Below are positions 1-12,223 of a stretch of 64,000 nt of DNA, piece by piece. Position 1 is the stretch's first letter, and the number at the start of each line of letters is the position of its first letter. Under the pieces are notes generated by a model. That model was not told the origin of the DNA. It worked only from the letters and a program-made list of their open reading frames with translations, and made no database searches. Made by a program: the position numbers and the translations under genes. The DNA comes from Tetrastigma voinierianum (Eukaryota; Streptophyta; Magnoliopsida; Vitales; Vitaceae), in contig JAEQBH010005426.1 in assembly GCA_016808115.1 (NCBI GenBank), forward strand, positions 148,299 to 212,298, in the 5' to 3' direction.

Positions 1-567
1 TTTTGTTAACTCATCTCATTTATACATCTTTGGTTAGATGAACCTAACAAACCCAGGGGTTTGGGTACAAATAATTAACTATTAACCAAACAAACCAAGG
101 ATCCATACTCAAGGTTAGTAGTTCCATGCCTCTTTCGGGAGCTTGGCTGTTTACCTTAGCTCCTCCCTCTTTCTCTCTTTCTCCTCTTTCCTCTTCTCTT
201 CTCCTTCACGTTTTTTTTCCTCCCCCAAATGAGACCAAATCTTTGTCTTTTTTAAAACTCCCATGTTTGCTAAGGGCCTTGTTTGGCCCTCCAAAACCCA
301 TTTTTGGGTTAAGTTTCATTAATTGCTTAAGCCTTCCAACTCTTGGCTATTTGTATTCCAAGTTTCCTTTATTTCATTTTGGCCTCAAACATCAATTCAT
401 GTCTTAGGCCCCTTGGGACAAATTACAATTTTGTCCTTACTGCCTTTTGTAACTTCCCGGTCTCTCGCTTCTATATTTCGTGATTTAATCACAAAACAGT
501 TAAATTATGCTTACAAAATACCCTAAACATGTCGAAAACGACTAGGGTATATTTTTGAGGTGTTACA
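1..567 (-). mobile_element. LTR fragment, outer edge at 567
   Basis: Read on the minus strand this begins TGTAACACCTCAAAAATATA, a typical start of a plant Ty3 LTR, and runs leftward off the window. At 568 the sequence switches abruptly to the LTR of element E1, which in its intact right-hand copy continues without a break, so this fragment is an insertion into the left E1 LTR. The C/T-rich stretch at 150-225 resembles the transcribed leader part of other LTRs here. Reading frames inside it look incidental. The family is not identified and the other end lies outside the window. Confidence 0.6.
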
Positions 568-971
568 CAAAAATTATGAATTTTTAATAAAAAAAACCTC
601 ATTGGCAAATAAGGAATCCAACAAAACAAACAAAGGAACAATTTCGAAGGTTCTGACAAGGGAGATATGATCAAAACAAGCTCAAGTGCTCCGACCTGAC
701 ATACTCTAATAAACTTTGATTTGAGCTTAAACCTCGAGGGGGCCCCACTTTTGCTTCCTATAGCACGATGCCAATAACTAAAAATAAGCCATGATGACAC
801 TCTAAAGTAAATCACATACGCACTCAATCCGGACCACATACAGTTTTTCCACCCGAGGCTCAGTGGTGATTTACTAAACCTAAAAGGGCCCCTATTGTGT
901 TATATGAACCACAGGAGAGTGTGACAATCTCATGATAATGCACTTATTAGGGGCAAAATTGAGGGTCTACA
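568..971 (-). repeat. E1 3' LTR, truncated
   Basis: This copy matches 15200-15592 along its whole length. Shared blocks include the stretches around 718 and 15350 (AAACCTC then a G run) and the common right terminus GAGGGTCTACA. It is the 5' part of the LTR on the minus strand. The remainder was displaced leftward by the insertion at 567 and lies outside the window. Confidence 0.85.
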
Positions 972-985
972 AATATGTCCCTCTT
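972..985 (-). other. E1 polypurine tract
   Basis: Read on the minus strand this is AAGAGGGACATATT, directly before the LTR start TGTAGACC. A purine-rich tract at this position primes plus-strand DNA synthesis in LTR retrotransposons. Confidence 0.65.
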
Positions 986-1234
986 CAGTAGAGTGAATGA
1001 ATGAGTGAATCGTGGGTGCGAAGTGCAAGCGATGCAAGAGTGAAATGAACTCTATGGGCAACCAAGATGACTACCAATTTTGTCCCCTTACTAGTAATCA
1101 AGACTAATCTGAACGTAGTCAATCCGATTTAGCTGACTGAAGAAACTAGGCATGATGCCCGAGAGGAGTGGATCCGCATAATCCCTAAAAAGATAATGAA
1201 ACCCGGGCGACGCCGAGAAGCCAGAACCGAGCAA

Positions 1235-2130
1235 ACTATAGAGAAAGGTCCGGGCAAGCACCGAAAAAAGGTTGAATCCGAGTGAGTACCGGAAAAGGTA
1301 GAATCCCATGAGTGCCAAAGGTGGAATCAAAGAGGCAACACAAACATCCACAGTGTCGACAGCAAAACTGCAGCACCGGAAGGAACCTCCCAAGATTACC
1401 AGCGTAGATCCTATAGCACCTACAAATAAGATCCGGCAAGATCGCGATCCACAGCACCAGAATGTGGTGATCCCCATAGCACCGGAAGGTAAAATCCGCG
1501 AGTACCGGAAAAGGTGGCATCCGAGAGTACCTAAATTGGGATCTAGGCGAAAGACGGAAGGTAAAATCCGTGAGTACCGTGAAAGGTAAAATCCGGTGAG
1601 TATCGAAAGGTAAAATCCGGTGAGCACGGAATGGGGAACTGGGTGAGTACCGTAAACGGGAATCCAGCAGTACCGAAAGGTAGAAATCCGGCGAGTACCG
1701 AAATGGGAATCGGTGAGTACCTAAATAGGGAATCGTGAGTACTAAAAAGGGGAATCCGCGTGCACGGAAAGCGTAAGATCCGTGGAGAGCACGAGCGTGG
1801 ATCCGGCGCATCGAGAAGGTAAAATCCAGCGAAAGTACCGTAAAAATAAATCGGGCGAAAATGAGAAGGAGGATCGTGGCGAAAATGGTGAAAGGTGGGA
1901 TCCAAGAGAGTATCGGAGAAGGTAAAATCCGGGTGAGTACCGGAAAAAATAGAAATCTGGGCGAGTACCAGAGAAGGAGGATCCGGGCGAGTACCGGGAA
2001 AGGTAAATCCAAAGGAAAAGAGAAAAATAGAAATCGGGGCGGTAGTACCAGAAGAGCCGTGATGAATAATCTGGAGAAGGATCGGAGAAGGGTTAGAATC
2101 CGAGCAAGTACCGGAGAACCACCAGATTAA
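1235..2130. repeat. Minisatellite, 25-30 bp unit, in E1 3' region
   Basis: A degenerate tandem array whose unit on the plus strand is close to GAGTACCGGAAAAGGTAAAA followed by TCCGG. I count roughly twenty or more units, clearest at 1500-1720 and 1920-2010. Units vary in length by small indels. It lies between the E1 polypurine tract and the integrase gene, where Tat/Ogre-type elements often carry a long untranslated region with tandem repeats. The overlapping long reading frames on both strands follow from the repetition and are not called as genes. Confidence 0.8.
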
Positions 2131-4160
2131 AAAGGGATAGGGGATGCCAAAACTAAGGCTCTAGACGAACTAAACTGAATGGGGATGACCTAAAACGAAA
2201 CCTAGAGCATAATGGGGAAACTTAGATGTAACTGGTTGAGATACCGACCATGACGAAAAGGGTATGCCCCAGCAGGACGTCGAAAGTGCCACAAATGATA
2301 AACGAAACCAAGAACTTAATAACAAGACGGAATAAAGTGGGTATGCCCTCGTGAGGGACAATCTCACAAATGTGACCTGGGCGGCGAAAGAAAGGTTATG
2401 CCTCTGGCCTAGGTATCAACGCCATGTCAAAATCTCATAACTACACATGCGGTCAAAGTCGAGTCAAACATCACAATCTCACCATTCGTGAAAAATCATC
2501 CATTTCATTCCATAAACCGATATAGGGTATGCCCCAAGGTGCAATATCCGATATGCAAGTGCCTTGATGAAAAACTCCTCAAATAAATTTCCTCAAGAAC
2601 CAATCGCCCGAACAAGCGAACAAGACAACATACGGGTGTGCGCCAAAGGTGCACCCCCTAGCTGAGTTGGATTTAATATGAGAGAATTCCACCCTAGGCT
2701 AGCCCTTAGAAGCACTCAATGTATGAAGAACCAGCCTCCATGTGGAGCACACTGAGAACTCTTGATGCCAAAATATCTCTAGTGAAATGGCCGCCAAGCA
2801 GGCATGCATAAGCCAATGCCAACATGAAAGGATGGGGGTATGCCCCAGGTGAACGTGTCGAGCATCAATACCGGGCTATCACTGTCCCGACTCTCTCGGG
2901 ACATCTATATCTAATCATGGACCCGAGGGGCAAGCAACCGAATGGTGAAGCAATATGTGACCCTCGATACTCCCCAAGAACAGAGACCTGTCGACATCCC
3001 GTACTCAATCAGTAGACAAAACCTGTCCATATAAAATGCTTCGAAGAAAACATGAGATCTCATAGTCTCGTGGTGGTCTTTACGACTGGACCGAATGTAG
3101 GCTGGGGGTGAAAGGCGAATGGAGATGGGAAACAAAGGCCCCAATACTCCACACACGCTAAACCCTTGTAATGCCAAGTAATGTCAAATATCAAAGGATC
3201 ATGTGAGCAAGGTGACTCAATCAACATCCGAATGAACAACGTCAAATGACAAGTGAAGTGCACCAAAGGACACGTCGCTTAAGAAGTGAGACGATGATCA
3301 CAAGAAAGAAGACTGGAAGTGATAAGAATGATGAATGGATAGGAGCAAAAAGGAAGAAACAAGCTCGATACAAACGCCAAAGGCAATGTGTGACAACGAC
3401 CAAAAACTCATCCTAAGAACGTCAAGTCAAAGCAAGTCACTATAAGACGGGAATGGTGATGCGTAATGATCTGTAGGACCTAGCAAGTACAACCCAAACC
3501 TCATACCTGTGTTACCCAACCATGGAGAAAGATCGCACAATGCTTCCACTCAACCTCGTATAGGAATAATAAATCTCTCAAACCTAAATGAGTATCTATC
3601 ATCAAACAAAACACACAAATTTTTTTGTTTTTTTGTTTTTGTTTTTTTTTTTTGTTTTTTTTGTTTTTGCTGCTTTTGGTTGCTGTTTTGTTTTGTTTTG
3701 TTTTTTTTTTTTTTTTTGTTTTTGTTTTTACGTTGCATCAACCAAATAGGCCACTAATTATCATGGGTTCAACCGAAAGAACCTCAAACCTTCAAGCCCA
3801 AATGGTCCCCTCAACCTAAGAATCCCGATCAAAACCTATATAATGAATAAAGGGTGCGACAACCCGACCGTAGCTCGATGAAAGCACGCCATCAGCTACT
3901 CAAAAGAAGATAAAAGTGAAACGAACAGAGATGATAGAAACTAGAATCAAAGGCGCATCTGTGAAGATGCAAATGGAGGAGAAAAGAAACAAGCAATGAT
4001 GTGAGAAAGAACAAATGAAGAATGACACACAATGCTTATAATGCCTGGGCAACATCCAATTAATATGTAAAGCGCACAAGTGCCCCCAACCTAGGTAAGA
4101 AAAAAATCATGCAAGGCTGAATGAAAGAATAGGCTATAATAACACAAGGAGGCTCAAAGG
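2131..4160 (-). other. E1 3' untranslated region, no gene seen
   Basis: About 2 kb between the minisatellite and the end of the integrase remnant. I find no recognisable domain on either strand. It holds the T/G-rich tract at 3618-3730 and otherwise unique-looking sequence. By position it is the long 3' untranslated part of E1. Confidence 0.55.
3618..3730. repeat. T/G low-complexity tract
   Basis: Long runs of T broken mainly by single G residues, with a short TGCTGCTTTTGG interruption near the middle. On the minus strand, the sense strand of E1, it is A/C-rich. The Phe/Leu-rich and Lys/Gln-rich frames across it are low-complexity artefacts. Confidence 0.9.
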
Positions 4161-4169
4161 GGCTAGTAA

Positions 4170-5440
4170 TAGAATATATCAATGTATAGGTGTGCAATAA
4201 GGAATATGGCTACCAAAATGATGGCCACCCATCCTTCAACCATGATCTCAAGCGTGAAACTTTCACCGATCCACATCACGGCCTCGTGGAACTCGCCTCC
4301 GTCTAAGTCCCAGCTAACTAGGCCGCTCCCTCGAGTCGACCTGGATGACATAAGGCCCGCTCCAATTCGGTCTAAACTTACCTCTAGGGTCGTTGATCAA
4401 TCCCCTGAGGACCTTCAAGACTAGGTCGCCTTTTTGAAACTTCCTAGGCTTGACCCTTTTTCTAAATGCACAAGTCATTTTCCTCTGATAGGCCTGAACA
4501 TGATCTGCTGCCCTCAATCTCCTCTCATCTAAAAAGGCCGAGCCGACCATAACGGATCGAGCCCACTCAATCTCGATATCTGATGCCCTAATGCGCCTCA
4601 AGGACCCCATCTCACTTCACAGGCGAAAGATCGCTCCATGCCATGCTGCGCACAAAGAATAAGGTGTAGACCCAAAGAGAAGCTACCAAAAGATGTACGA
4701 TAAGCCCACAAATGCGAAGGGAGCTTCCGACCAATCCCTAGAAATCTCAACCATCTTTCTAAAATCCTCTGATATTCTTGGCTGGCGGCCCTAACCCGCC
4801 CCATTAGTCTGGTGGCTCATATGCGCGGATCGATGATGTCGAATACCATACTTGACCAATGTATCCCCTCTTTCGCCTCCGAACGCGCTCCCTCTATCCG
4901 AGATCAACTCATGAGGACCCCCATATCGTAGATACGCGATCTGACACCCTGCACACCTAGTCAATCCAAAGATAAGAAGTAGCTTCCACCCACTTGTAGT
5001 GAACAATCAAACGCTATTGTGATGTACTCATGTCCACTAGAAGACTCGGGGTGAGACCTTCCCAATAATATCAATACCCCATACCGGTAAACGGCCAAGG
5101 GGATGTAAGGCATGCAACCCCATGGTGGCGACGTGCATCAAGCTCCGCATTTGACACCCGAGACATCTCCAGACTAATCGGGCAACAACCGGCTCCATAG
5201 TCAACCAAAAAGTAACCAATCCTCGCGATCTTGTGACGCTAGCATGTGGCCTCCATGTGTGGGGCTACAACCCGGCATGAACCTCTCTCATTACTCATTT
5301 GCAGGCGGTCCGCATACACACACAGCCATCGGGCATTTCCTATAAAGGGCATCCCCACAAATAACAAACCGGTGGCTAACTGCTCACGTTTCTTTATCTG
5401 GTGTGGCTGCTGGTGGTAAACGCCACATGACATAAACTGA
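4170..5440 (-). pseudogene. E1 integrase domain, degenerate
   Basis: Remnant of the pol-encoded integrase that inserts retrotransposon DNA into the genome. From the N-terminal side leftward: a zinc-binding region at about 5150-5440 with a surviving WRCLGCQ motif, the core entry VWGIDIIGKVSP near 5040-5090 with the first catalytic Asp, LISDRGSAFGG near 4880 with the second, and the C-terminal RKFQKGDLVLKVLRGL near 4390-4450 followed by a GPYVI motif. The third catalytic position, normally Glu in a VEAAN-type motif, reads VRAAS near 4790, so Glu appears replaced by Arg. The domain is spread over at least four reading frames. Similarity is to Tat/Ogre-like integrases. It cannot encode a working enzyme. 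Confidence 0.85.
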
Positions 5441-5639
5441 TAAATATCATGATACCATGTAGCTCATCCGACTCAAGACTTCCAATCAAACAACAAGAGC
5501 TGGTGCGAACTCTGGTCTCAATCTCATCACGATCAGACAATACTCCCTAGAATCTCAACCATAGAAGGTTATATGCCGCTTAACATCAAGAACCGATCTC
5601 TGCCCTAGGCAAAGTATATATCTTAATCCTATCAACTGG

Positions 5640-6400
5640 CAACCAAAAATAGGGTCTGGGTTAAAGCATGGCAGTGGCTTCACTCTTCTCATCTCGAGTC
5701 CTCCGATACCAATCAGTCAGAGTAACTAAATTGGAATCCCCTCGACTTCCGTTAATCGTCTAATGCCAAGATCCAGAGTGCCTGCAGTCTCAGAACGCAA
5801 GCCTCATACTAACTATATTATTCGCTTGAACCGGTGATGATCGTAAAATACTAATCGAATCGATCCGGGAATGTGATCACCTGCAGTGATATCAATAAGA
5901 TACCAATACCAAACCCCGATTGATTACGCATCTATCAAGTACAAAATGCCATCCTATAATGCATGTCATTGAAACAAATTGCTCATCAGAAAATCATCAT
6001 CAATCATCTATCATCTATACCGAAAGCGCCAAATGATCCGCAACAGCGATTCCCTTTAACGATTCAGGTCACATACCAATATCAAACTCATTATCAGAAA
6101 TCAACCATCTCATGAGCCTACCAAATGTAATTGTGTCGTTTAACAAATATCTCAATGGATCCAATCGTGAGACCAAAAGTATGGAATACTATGTCACATA
6201 GTGCCTAAGTCTCCTGGTGGCCCAAACCAATGCTAAACAGAGGCGCTCAATCATAAGGTATTTGCACTTGTATTCCATCATCCTCTTACTTAGATAATAA
6301 ATGGCTCGCTTCCTTTCTCGAATCATCGAAATGAGATATGCATCCCAAAGCTATATCCTGAACCGACAAATATATAGGTCGCCTATGTGTGGAGGCACTA
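5640..6400 (-). pseudogene. E1 RNase H domain, degenerate
   Basis: Remnant of the RNase H that removes the RNA strand during reverse transcription. On the minus strand near 6190-6280 the translation contains ERLCLALVWATRRLRHYV, a strong match to the Tat-group RNase H block that normally reads ...CLALVWA.QRLRHY. A little further on, near 6100-6165, pieces of the downstream block (DPI..., then a short W- and M-rich stretch) survive in another frame. The region is interrupted by several stops and frameshifts. It sits between the RT and integrase remnants, as expected for Ty3 order. Confidence 0.75.
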
Positions 6401-6779
6401 AAACTCGGGGGAGAAAGTAAACACTCCCTAATCTTCTCAAAAGTATCGCCAAGTAATCATTCCCAACCTGTAGGTCGGTTCTTCCTTTAGAAGACGAAAG
6501 ATAGGCTCGCATATGCCTGCTAGTCTAGCAAATGAAACGACCATGTATCGTAGTCCCGCCAAAAGCCCGATCTCTTTCTCGCTTTTCTGAGCCGGCATGT
6601 CAAGTAGCGGCCTTCTGGTCTTTCTGGATCAACCCCATACCACGCTCACTAAATGTAATGTGGACAACACCTCCTTGCCACCCCAAAGCAGTCCCCCTTG
6701 GGATTCAATCTCAATCAACTGGCTCCCGATCCTCTCAAAGAATCTCCCGTAAGGCTGCTAAGTGATTTGGCCTCTCGCC

Positions 6780-7200
6780 TTGGGATTTCCTACTATCATG
6801 TCATCCAAGCATATACCTCAACATCTTTTATGCATCATATCATGGAATAGAGTAGTAGCGCTCTTTGATAGGGTGGCCCTGATTTTTTCAACCCAAAATG
6901 GCATAACCTCGTGCAATAAGTAACCCATTCAATGATGAAGTAAAGTTCTCTCCAATATCCTCCGAGCCATCAGCACCTTATTATACCCAGAAACTCCATC
7001 CATGAAGGAAACTCCTTCAGTCCCTCATCCATCCTGCCCGTGGAGGGGAAATCATCCTTAGGGCTAGCCTTATTCAAATCTCGAAAGTCACTGACAAAAC
7101 TCTAACTCCTTGCCATCCTTTTTGGGAACAAGGACGACATTAGCTAGCGACTCAGGATACTCAACCATTGACAAGAAGCCAACACGGCTGTTTCCCGAAT
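6780..7200 (-). pseudogene. E1 reverse transcriptase domain, degenerate
   Basis: Remnant of the RNA-directed DNA polymerase of E1. Reading leftward on the minus strand: YPESLANVVLVPKKDGKE at about 7110-7170, the palm entry block FMDGVSGYNKVLMA near 7000-7020, MPF...ATYQRA near 6840-6910, and LDDMIVGN at about 6785-6810, which keeps the two catalytic Asp residues. These are hallmarks of Tat/Ogre-like Ty3 RT. At least one in-frame stop and several frame changes separate the blocks. The fingers-to-palm order and spacing are close to normal, so decay is by small lesions and not by a large deletion. Confidence 0.85.
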
Positions 7201-8640
7201 TTCCTTAACCTCGCAGACGATCGAGGGTGTAGCCTCACTCCCCTCGCTTTAACTCCGCCTAGAATGGCAAAATAGGCAGGTGATGTTGAACTATAGTGGG
7301 GCCAAGGCCTGGCCTGTCCTCATACTACCATGCAAATACATCCGGCGGGCGACTCGAAAGCATGTCAATCAATTTATTCTCTCATCCGTGAGATAGGGAA
7401 GAGCCAATCCTAATCTTCCGGGCCGATTCGTACACCAAAATCTATCCACTGCGGTTATCGTAAACGGCGTAACTTTCCTCGTCTCCTCAGATCATAATTA
7501 GATTCCTGGATCACCACCTAGGTCAACCGTGCGGTTCCCATATCATTAACATCGTACATGCCGCGGAGCCGGTGGTGCAATCAAAGGAAAATGTCGCGAC
7601 ACAAGCTTAATACTCAAAATACCATGTCATTATTACCATCGTAAATGTCATCAAAGCGGTGACAAACCCGACATAGTGTCAAAAGAAAGAGGTGGGTCCA
7701 TTGCGAGTCGACGCCACTCAACAAACAAGATCATGAGTAATATCGCGAGCGTCAAGCCCATCATCATCAAACTCAAGCATAGAAATTCCAAACACATCAA
7801 AAGGAGAATTGGGCCCGGGGTGGAAACATCTAGAATGCGCGCGCCGATCATGCAACGATTAAGGGCCAAGGCAAGCTGGCTATAAAGTGTCACAAAGATC
7901 ATAATCAATCATAGAAACTAAACATGTCGTGCGTATCGGACTTCGCGGGTCAGATTATGAAACGCAAGCCAATGCCGATCATGTCCATCTCTGGCCCATG
8001 TAGGCATTGTCAGTGAAGAGTCGCCCCATCAGTTTCATCCCCAACCACAGGTAGATCATAGTCGTGATCTCCCCAGAAAGCACATGAAAACACACTAGCT
8101 CTATCGGGTGATGGGGGCAACCGGCTACGCCCTCGAAAGAGTTTGGTATTCCCGGGATCACAACCGCCCAACGCATGCCGGTAATGCCCCGAATCCAGCC
8201 ATCTTTGAAAACTTGGTCAACTCCTCCGCGCGGGTGCATACTGCTCCTCGTAAAAATAAATAACCAACCGAAAAGTGTATGGGCTTAAGGGATAATCAAT
8301 TGAATGCCGTACATGCGAGCCTTTGTCCTCTCTACGCAGCCGTGCCAAAGTTCAGCATCCGCACGTAACCCAACCCCATGATATGTCATGATCAACTATA
8401 ATAGTAAACTGGCGTCTCGCCGGCGGCACCAATCTCTGCAACCGTATATATGATATGCCTCATCATAAGCACCAAAGTGCATCACCGGGTCGAATGACAT
8501 GGGTACTATGTCCCCGTGGTCATCCTCTCTAGGGCTAACAACCCGAACTTCACACGTAAACCCTGGGCCAAATGTGTGTCTTCTTATTATGGCTCCCTCT
8601 CTGATTTGTAGCACTCCGGTTCGTAGGGAAATACAACATT
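7201..8640 (-). pseudogene. E1 protease-RT spacer, degenerate
   Basis: In Tat/Ogre elements a long, poorly conserved pol segment links protease to RT. Short open stretches on the minus strand here (for example 7651-7908 and 7979-8239) have the expected position but only weak resemblance to that segment, such as GIPNSFEGVAGCPHHPIELV near 8100-8160. I cannot assign a catalytic role, and both edges are approximate. Confidence 0.45.
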
Positions 8641-9010
8641 CTATCGCACTGACGTGATAATGCGCTCATATGAACTTCACCTTCATGAAGGGAAGATGGT
8701 ATAACACCCGCCTCATGAATCCAAGGGCTACCAAGAAGTAGGTTAAAGATGATCGTCCTCAAAACTGAAGAGTATGGGAGTATACGACCGACCAATCATG
8801 ACATGTGCCGAAAATCTAAAAATGTCCTCTCGAGTCCCATCATAAGCTTTGCGGATGATCCGTGTGGATGGCCTAAAATCGGGATGGTGAAAATCCCAAA
8901 GCAATGGCGTGAATCAAAATGACAACGCTTAGTGGCGAGCCGTTGTCCGCAAGACCGATAAGCACTTTCGACCAACAAGCAACATCAATGAATAAGGGAC
9001 GAATACGCTT
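8641..9010 (-). pseudogene. E1 aspartic protease, degenerate
   Basis: Remnant of the aspartic protease that cleaves the Gag-Pol polyprotein. On the minus strand near 8920-8950 the active-site block reads LADNGSPLSVV, with the Asp-Asn-Gly-Ser variant of the catalytic motif that Tat-group proteases carry. Downstream near 8680-8740 is the family signature LLGSPWIHEAGVIPSSLHE, close to the usual LLGRPWIH-AG block. The two parts are in different frames with stops between, so the enzyme is dead. Position between gag and RT is normal. Confidence 0.8.
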
Positions 9011-11300
9011 AATCCTCAGGTAAATCATTGTCGGTACATGCATGTAGTCCTATCCGCCGTTAGAAAGTGGATCGGCCTCGGTGCGGTAGTAGCGTCAACT
9101 CCAACCACTCAAGAGCCCCGATCAACGCATCTCTATGTGTGCCGGATGAGGCCAATAAGTCTAAATGGAATGCGGGCCTGAGTGCAGCGAAGTCATGCGT
9201 AAAATTTCATCATCTTCCCTCTCACCTCATCTCTGCATCAATGCCAAGAAAAGGTCTATCAAATGTGTGGACGCTTTCACCCTCCCACCCTCGTAACAAT
9301 CTGAACATCTCTGCGTATCGCCCATACCGGAATGTAATGAAGGTGCCGCGGGGAGGAACATGCTGCGCGATACCGCGATATTGCTGTCTGTCGAGGAACA
9401 TCATCTGGAATCAATCTAAATGGACTGAGACTCGGGCTGCACTTCGGGTGTACTAAAACTGAAGCCAGATACAAGTCGATTGTCGAGGAGCCTTCCATCC
9501 TATCCCACTATGAATATCTCATCTCTTGAATACTCTCACTCAAATGTACACGGTGGAGGTACGCCTAGTGTCATGAGTGGGTAGTGGTCTGTGAGTCACA
9601 AGAGATTACCTAAATCAACCAAACCCTGATCAACTCGGCCTCAATAGCTGCTTCAAAGGCAAAGCACACCTGGTTCAGATCATGACCGTACTTCGATGAT
9701 AAGGTTAAGGAAGATCCTGCTTGAATCCAGCAGGTCAGGTGGTGGTCCGGGTGGTAGTGGAATAATCAAACCCCTTCAACTAATCTTTGAAATGCTCTAC
9801 CAAAGTGGGCATCCCCGAGTCAGGTAAATTTCAGCCACCCTCGGAGGTGCGGTGCTCTATACTGCCGATGGTACTGTATAAGTGGCCTCTGAGGCGCCCA
9901 GCATATAACGTCGTGGTGGCGATGTAGAAAAGTAGGCTCAACTCGCCCAAAGGAGTGCAGGCTATCCGTACTCGACCCCGCCCCTATCATCTCGGTAAGG
10001 AGGCTTGAAAACTGCCTGAAACGGAGGGTGACACACTGTCCTATCATGCCAATGGCACCAACATCCATGTCCGGGTCCCACCTCAGCTTTTTCCCATTTG
10101 AGTCCTAAGGAGAAGAGTCCGCCCATAATCCTAGATATGCCTTCCTCAATGCCACTTCCAGAATGAAACCAATGATCCAAAGCTCCACCCGCTGAAGCCC
10201 ATGAGATGCCTAGCAAAGCGAGGTCAAGACTACGATACTCATGCCGGGACCGGACAAGGCCCGAGGGTCTTATCTCCATAATTCAGGCTATCTTCTCTCC
10301 ATCGAGATAAACAAAGTAACCCACTATCCGGCCTCTCGCCTCGAGGGCCTAACTTCTCCGGATACGTCCTACCACAAGATTAAGAATATTGTTCGATAAA
10401 CTCGTCTCAAATCAGCCCATGTTCTATGCCTCAAGGGTCCAATGATGCAAACCACTGCCGAGCGGCACCACCATGGACAGAGGAAAAGCATAATCATCTG
10501 TGTCTCATCCATCGGCGTTCAAGATACCAAATAATAGATAAATACAAGTGAATACGGGGGCACTTTATCCTAAAGGCAGCTCTCAATGTCCGCATGCGGA
10601 ACTTTAATCGGCAAGGCGCTTAATGAAGGTCATCATATCCGTCCCAAACCTATAACCTGATCGTGGAACATGCAGAGATCTGATCCCTCCGCCAACCGCA
10701 TCGATACGGCCCGAGGTCACCACACTGCAGCGGGGTCACAATAATGTGGCACATCCCGGGTCAATTACGAGAACAAGCCCAACTCAGCGGCTTCATTGTC
10801 CAAAGGGTGGTGTGGGAGGTGAATCAGATAGTCCCGTCAGACAAAGGTCCGTATAATGGTGGGGGCGCGTATAAGGGAACTGAGGTAACTCACTGCATGC
10901 TGGGTCCGTATGATGGTGGCTGGGAGCGTGTAGAGTCATGGGAAGTTCCCCGAATTGGCGCAATGGTCAGCCTCGATGCCCATCAATCCTCCTGGTCTCC
11001 GCCCCAATATAGCATCTCTGAGAGATTTCATGGTATTTCCAGAATTTTAGCTAGCTGGTTGACAAGAAATGGCATCGAGAGTCCATATCTCTATGATTTG
11101 ATGTCTCGTTTCAATCCACTGTGTGGATCTCCACCCTACCAAGTCTACCCTCGATCCAATCCAAGCTCGGGAACCCAAGTCGCCTTAATCAATAACTTCG
11201 AAGAAGTAAAGAGGGCATGTCGGCCCCGCGTGACTATCAATCCGAAATCAATCCAAAGATGCAATCCCATAATGAAATCCTCCAAGGAATACGACATGTG
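9011..11300 (-). pseudogene. E1 gag region, highly degenerate
   Basis: By position between the leader and the protease this should hold gag (structural capsid protein). Short minus-strand open stretches at 9222-9498, 9820-10068 and 9962-10279 contain scattered residues compatible with a gag, but I recognise no clear capsid or zinc-knuckle motif. The 185-codon plus-strand frame at 10744-11301 runs antisense to the element and resembles no family I know. It is treated as incidental. Confidence 0.45.
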
Positions 11301-12199
11301 ATGTTAGCATCTAATATGATAAATGGCCTACATGCGTGGAGCGAGATTCGGCGATGGTAATACCTTAGAGGTAAGATGGCCTTAAGCTAATGGTATGGAA
11401 AAGGCAAGTCCTAAAAGGCTATACAAGGACCGCATTCCACAAGGATACACAACCAGATCCTAATCAATAATCAATCAACACTCACAAGGACACACCGTCA
11501 CGCCAGTATCCATAGCCCTAGCCTGCATTATATTGTGTCTTCATTGCTCGACATCCGTCATCACCATAGTGCTCCCATACATCGGATATAGTTCTTTATG
11601 TTAGACCCTATTCCAAACCCTTAGCTTGGTCAAGTAAATAAATGGGAATGACTCAAGAAACTCAAGCAATCAATGAGGAATAATCGACTCAAGACTAGTG
11701 TGATCTTAAACAAGGATACAACTGCAAGTTCCACAAACACAAGCGACAACATGCAGGAAGGAGTGCCATGCAACAAACAGTCATGCACAAAGAGTAAGCC
11801 TATCACAGTATTCTACACACATTCTCGATCCTCTTAAGCCTATCCCAATGTTATATCTAGATATCGATCAATAATGAGAAAGCACAAGTGGCATCCAAAA
11901 GGTGAACACAATGCTATTGTGACAAATCACAAATATAGGCCAAAATACTCAATCAAGTGTATGATCATCAATTATCTATGTAGCCTAAGAGCTTATCGAT
12001 CGTGAGAACCATGTGCTCCAATTGCACTCATTCAAGTTCAAGTTTGATCCCTTCTTATGAAACCGTAGGATTCTCGGTCGATCCCCACTGAGTAGCTAAT
12101 TTGTGGACTATTACCTCGATCCACGGGCCTACAAGGACTCGCTTAAATGGAAGGAAAATGTGGGTTGATTTTCTAATTTAGAAAACTGGCCCCCGAGGA
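11301..12199 (-). other. E1 5' leader, no gene seen
   Basis: Untranslated stretch between the PBS and the presumed gag. No recognisable domain on either strand. Tat/Ogre elements commonly have long leaders, and Ogre itself has an extra ORF here. I see no support for one. Confidence 0.5.
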
Positions 12200-12223
12200 G
12201 GATATTTTTCTCGGGAGTCGCCA
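12200..12223 (-). other. E1 primer binding site, tRNA-Arg type
   Basis: The minus strand reads TGGCGACTCCCGAGAAAAAT, starting at 12223. TGGCGACTC is the PBS core used by Ogre/Tat-type elements and ascribed to tRNA-Arg in that group. It defines the inner edge of the right LTR, a few bases away, and fixes the element orientation. Confidence 0.75.

Noticed and set aside
126..407. 93-codon plus-strand frame with a hydrophobic start, signal-peptide-like
   Set aside because: Lies in the C/T-rich part of an LTR fragment whose sense strand is minus.
1091..2130. Overlapping long frames on both strands (178, 258 and 120 codons minus; 93 and 89 codons plus)
   Set aside because: They translate the minisatellite; repetition with a period near a multiple of three keeps frames open without coding function.
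3509..3819. Phenylalanine-rich or lysine-rich small proteins, possibly membrane peptides
   Set aside because: Translation of the T/G tract; low complexity only.
10744..11301. 185-codon plus-strand open frame, one of the longest in the window
   Set aside because: It is antisense within the E1 gag region, shows no known domain or signal, and has a composition typical of the opposite strand of a coding remnant.
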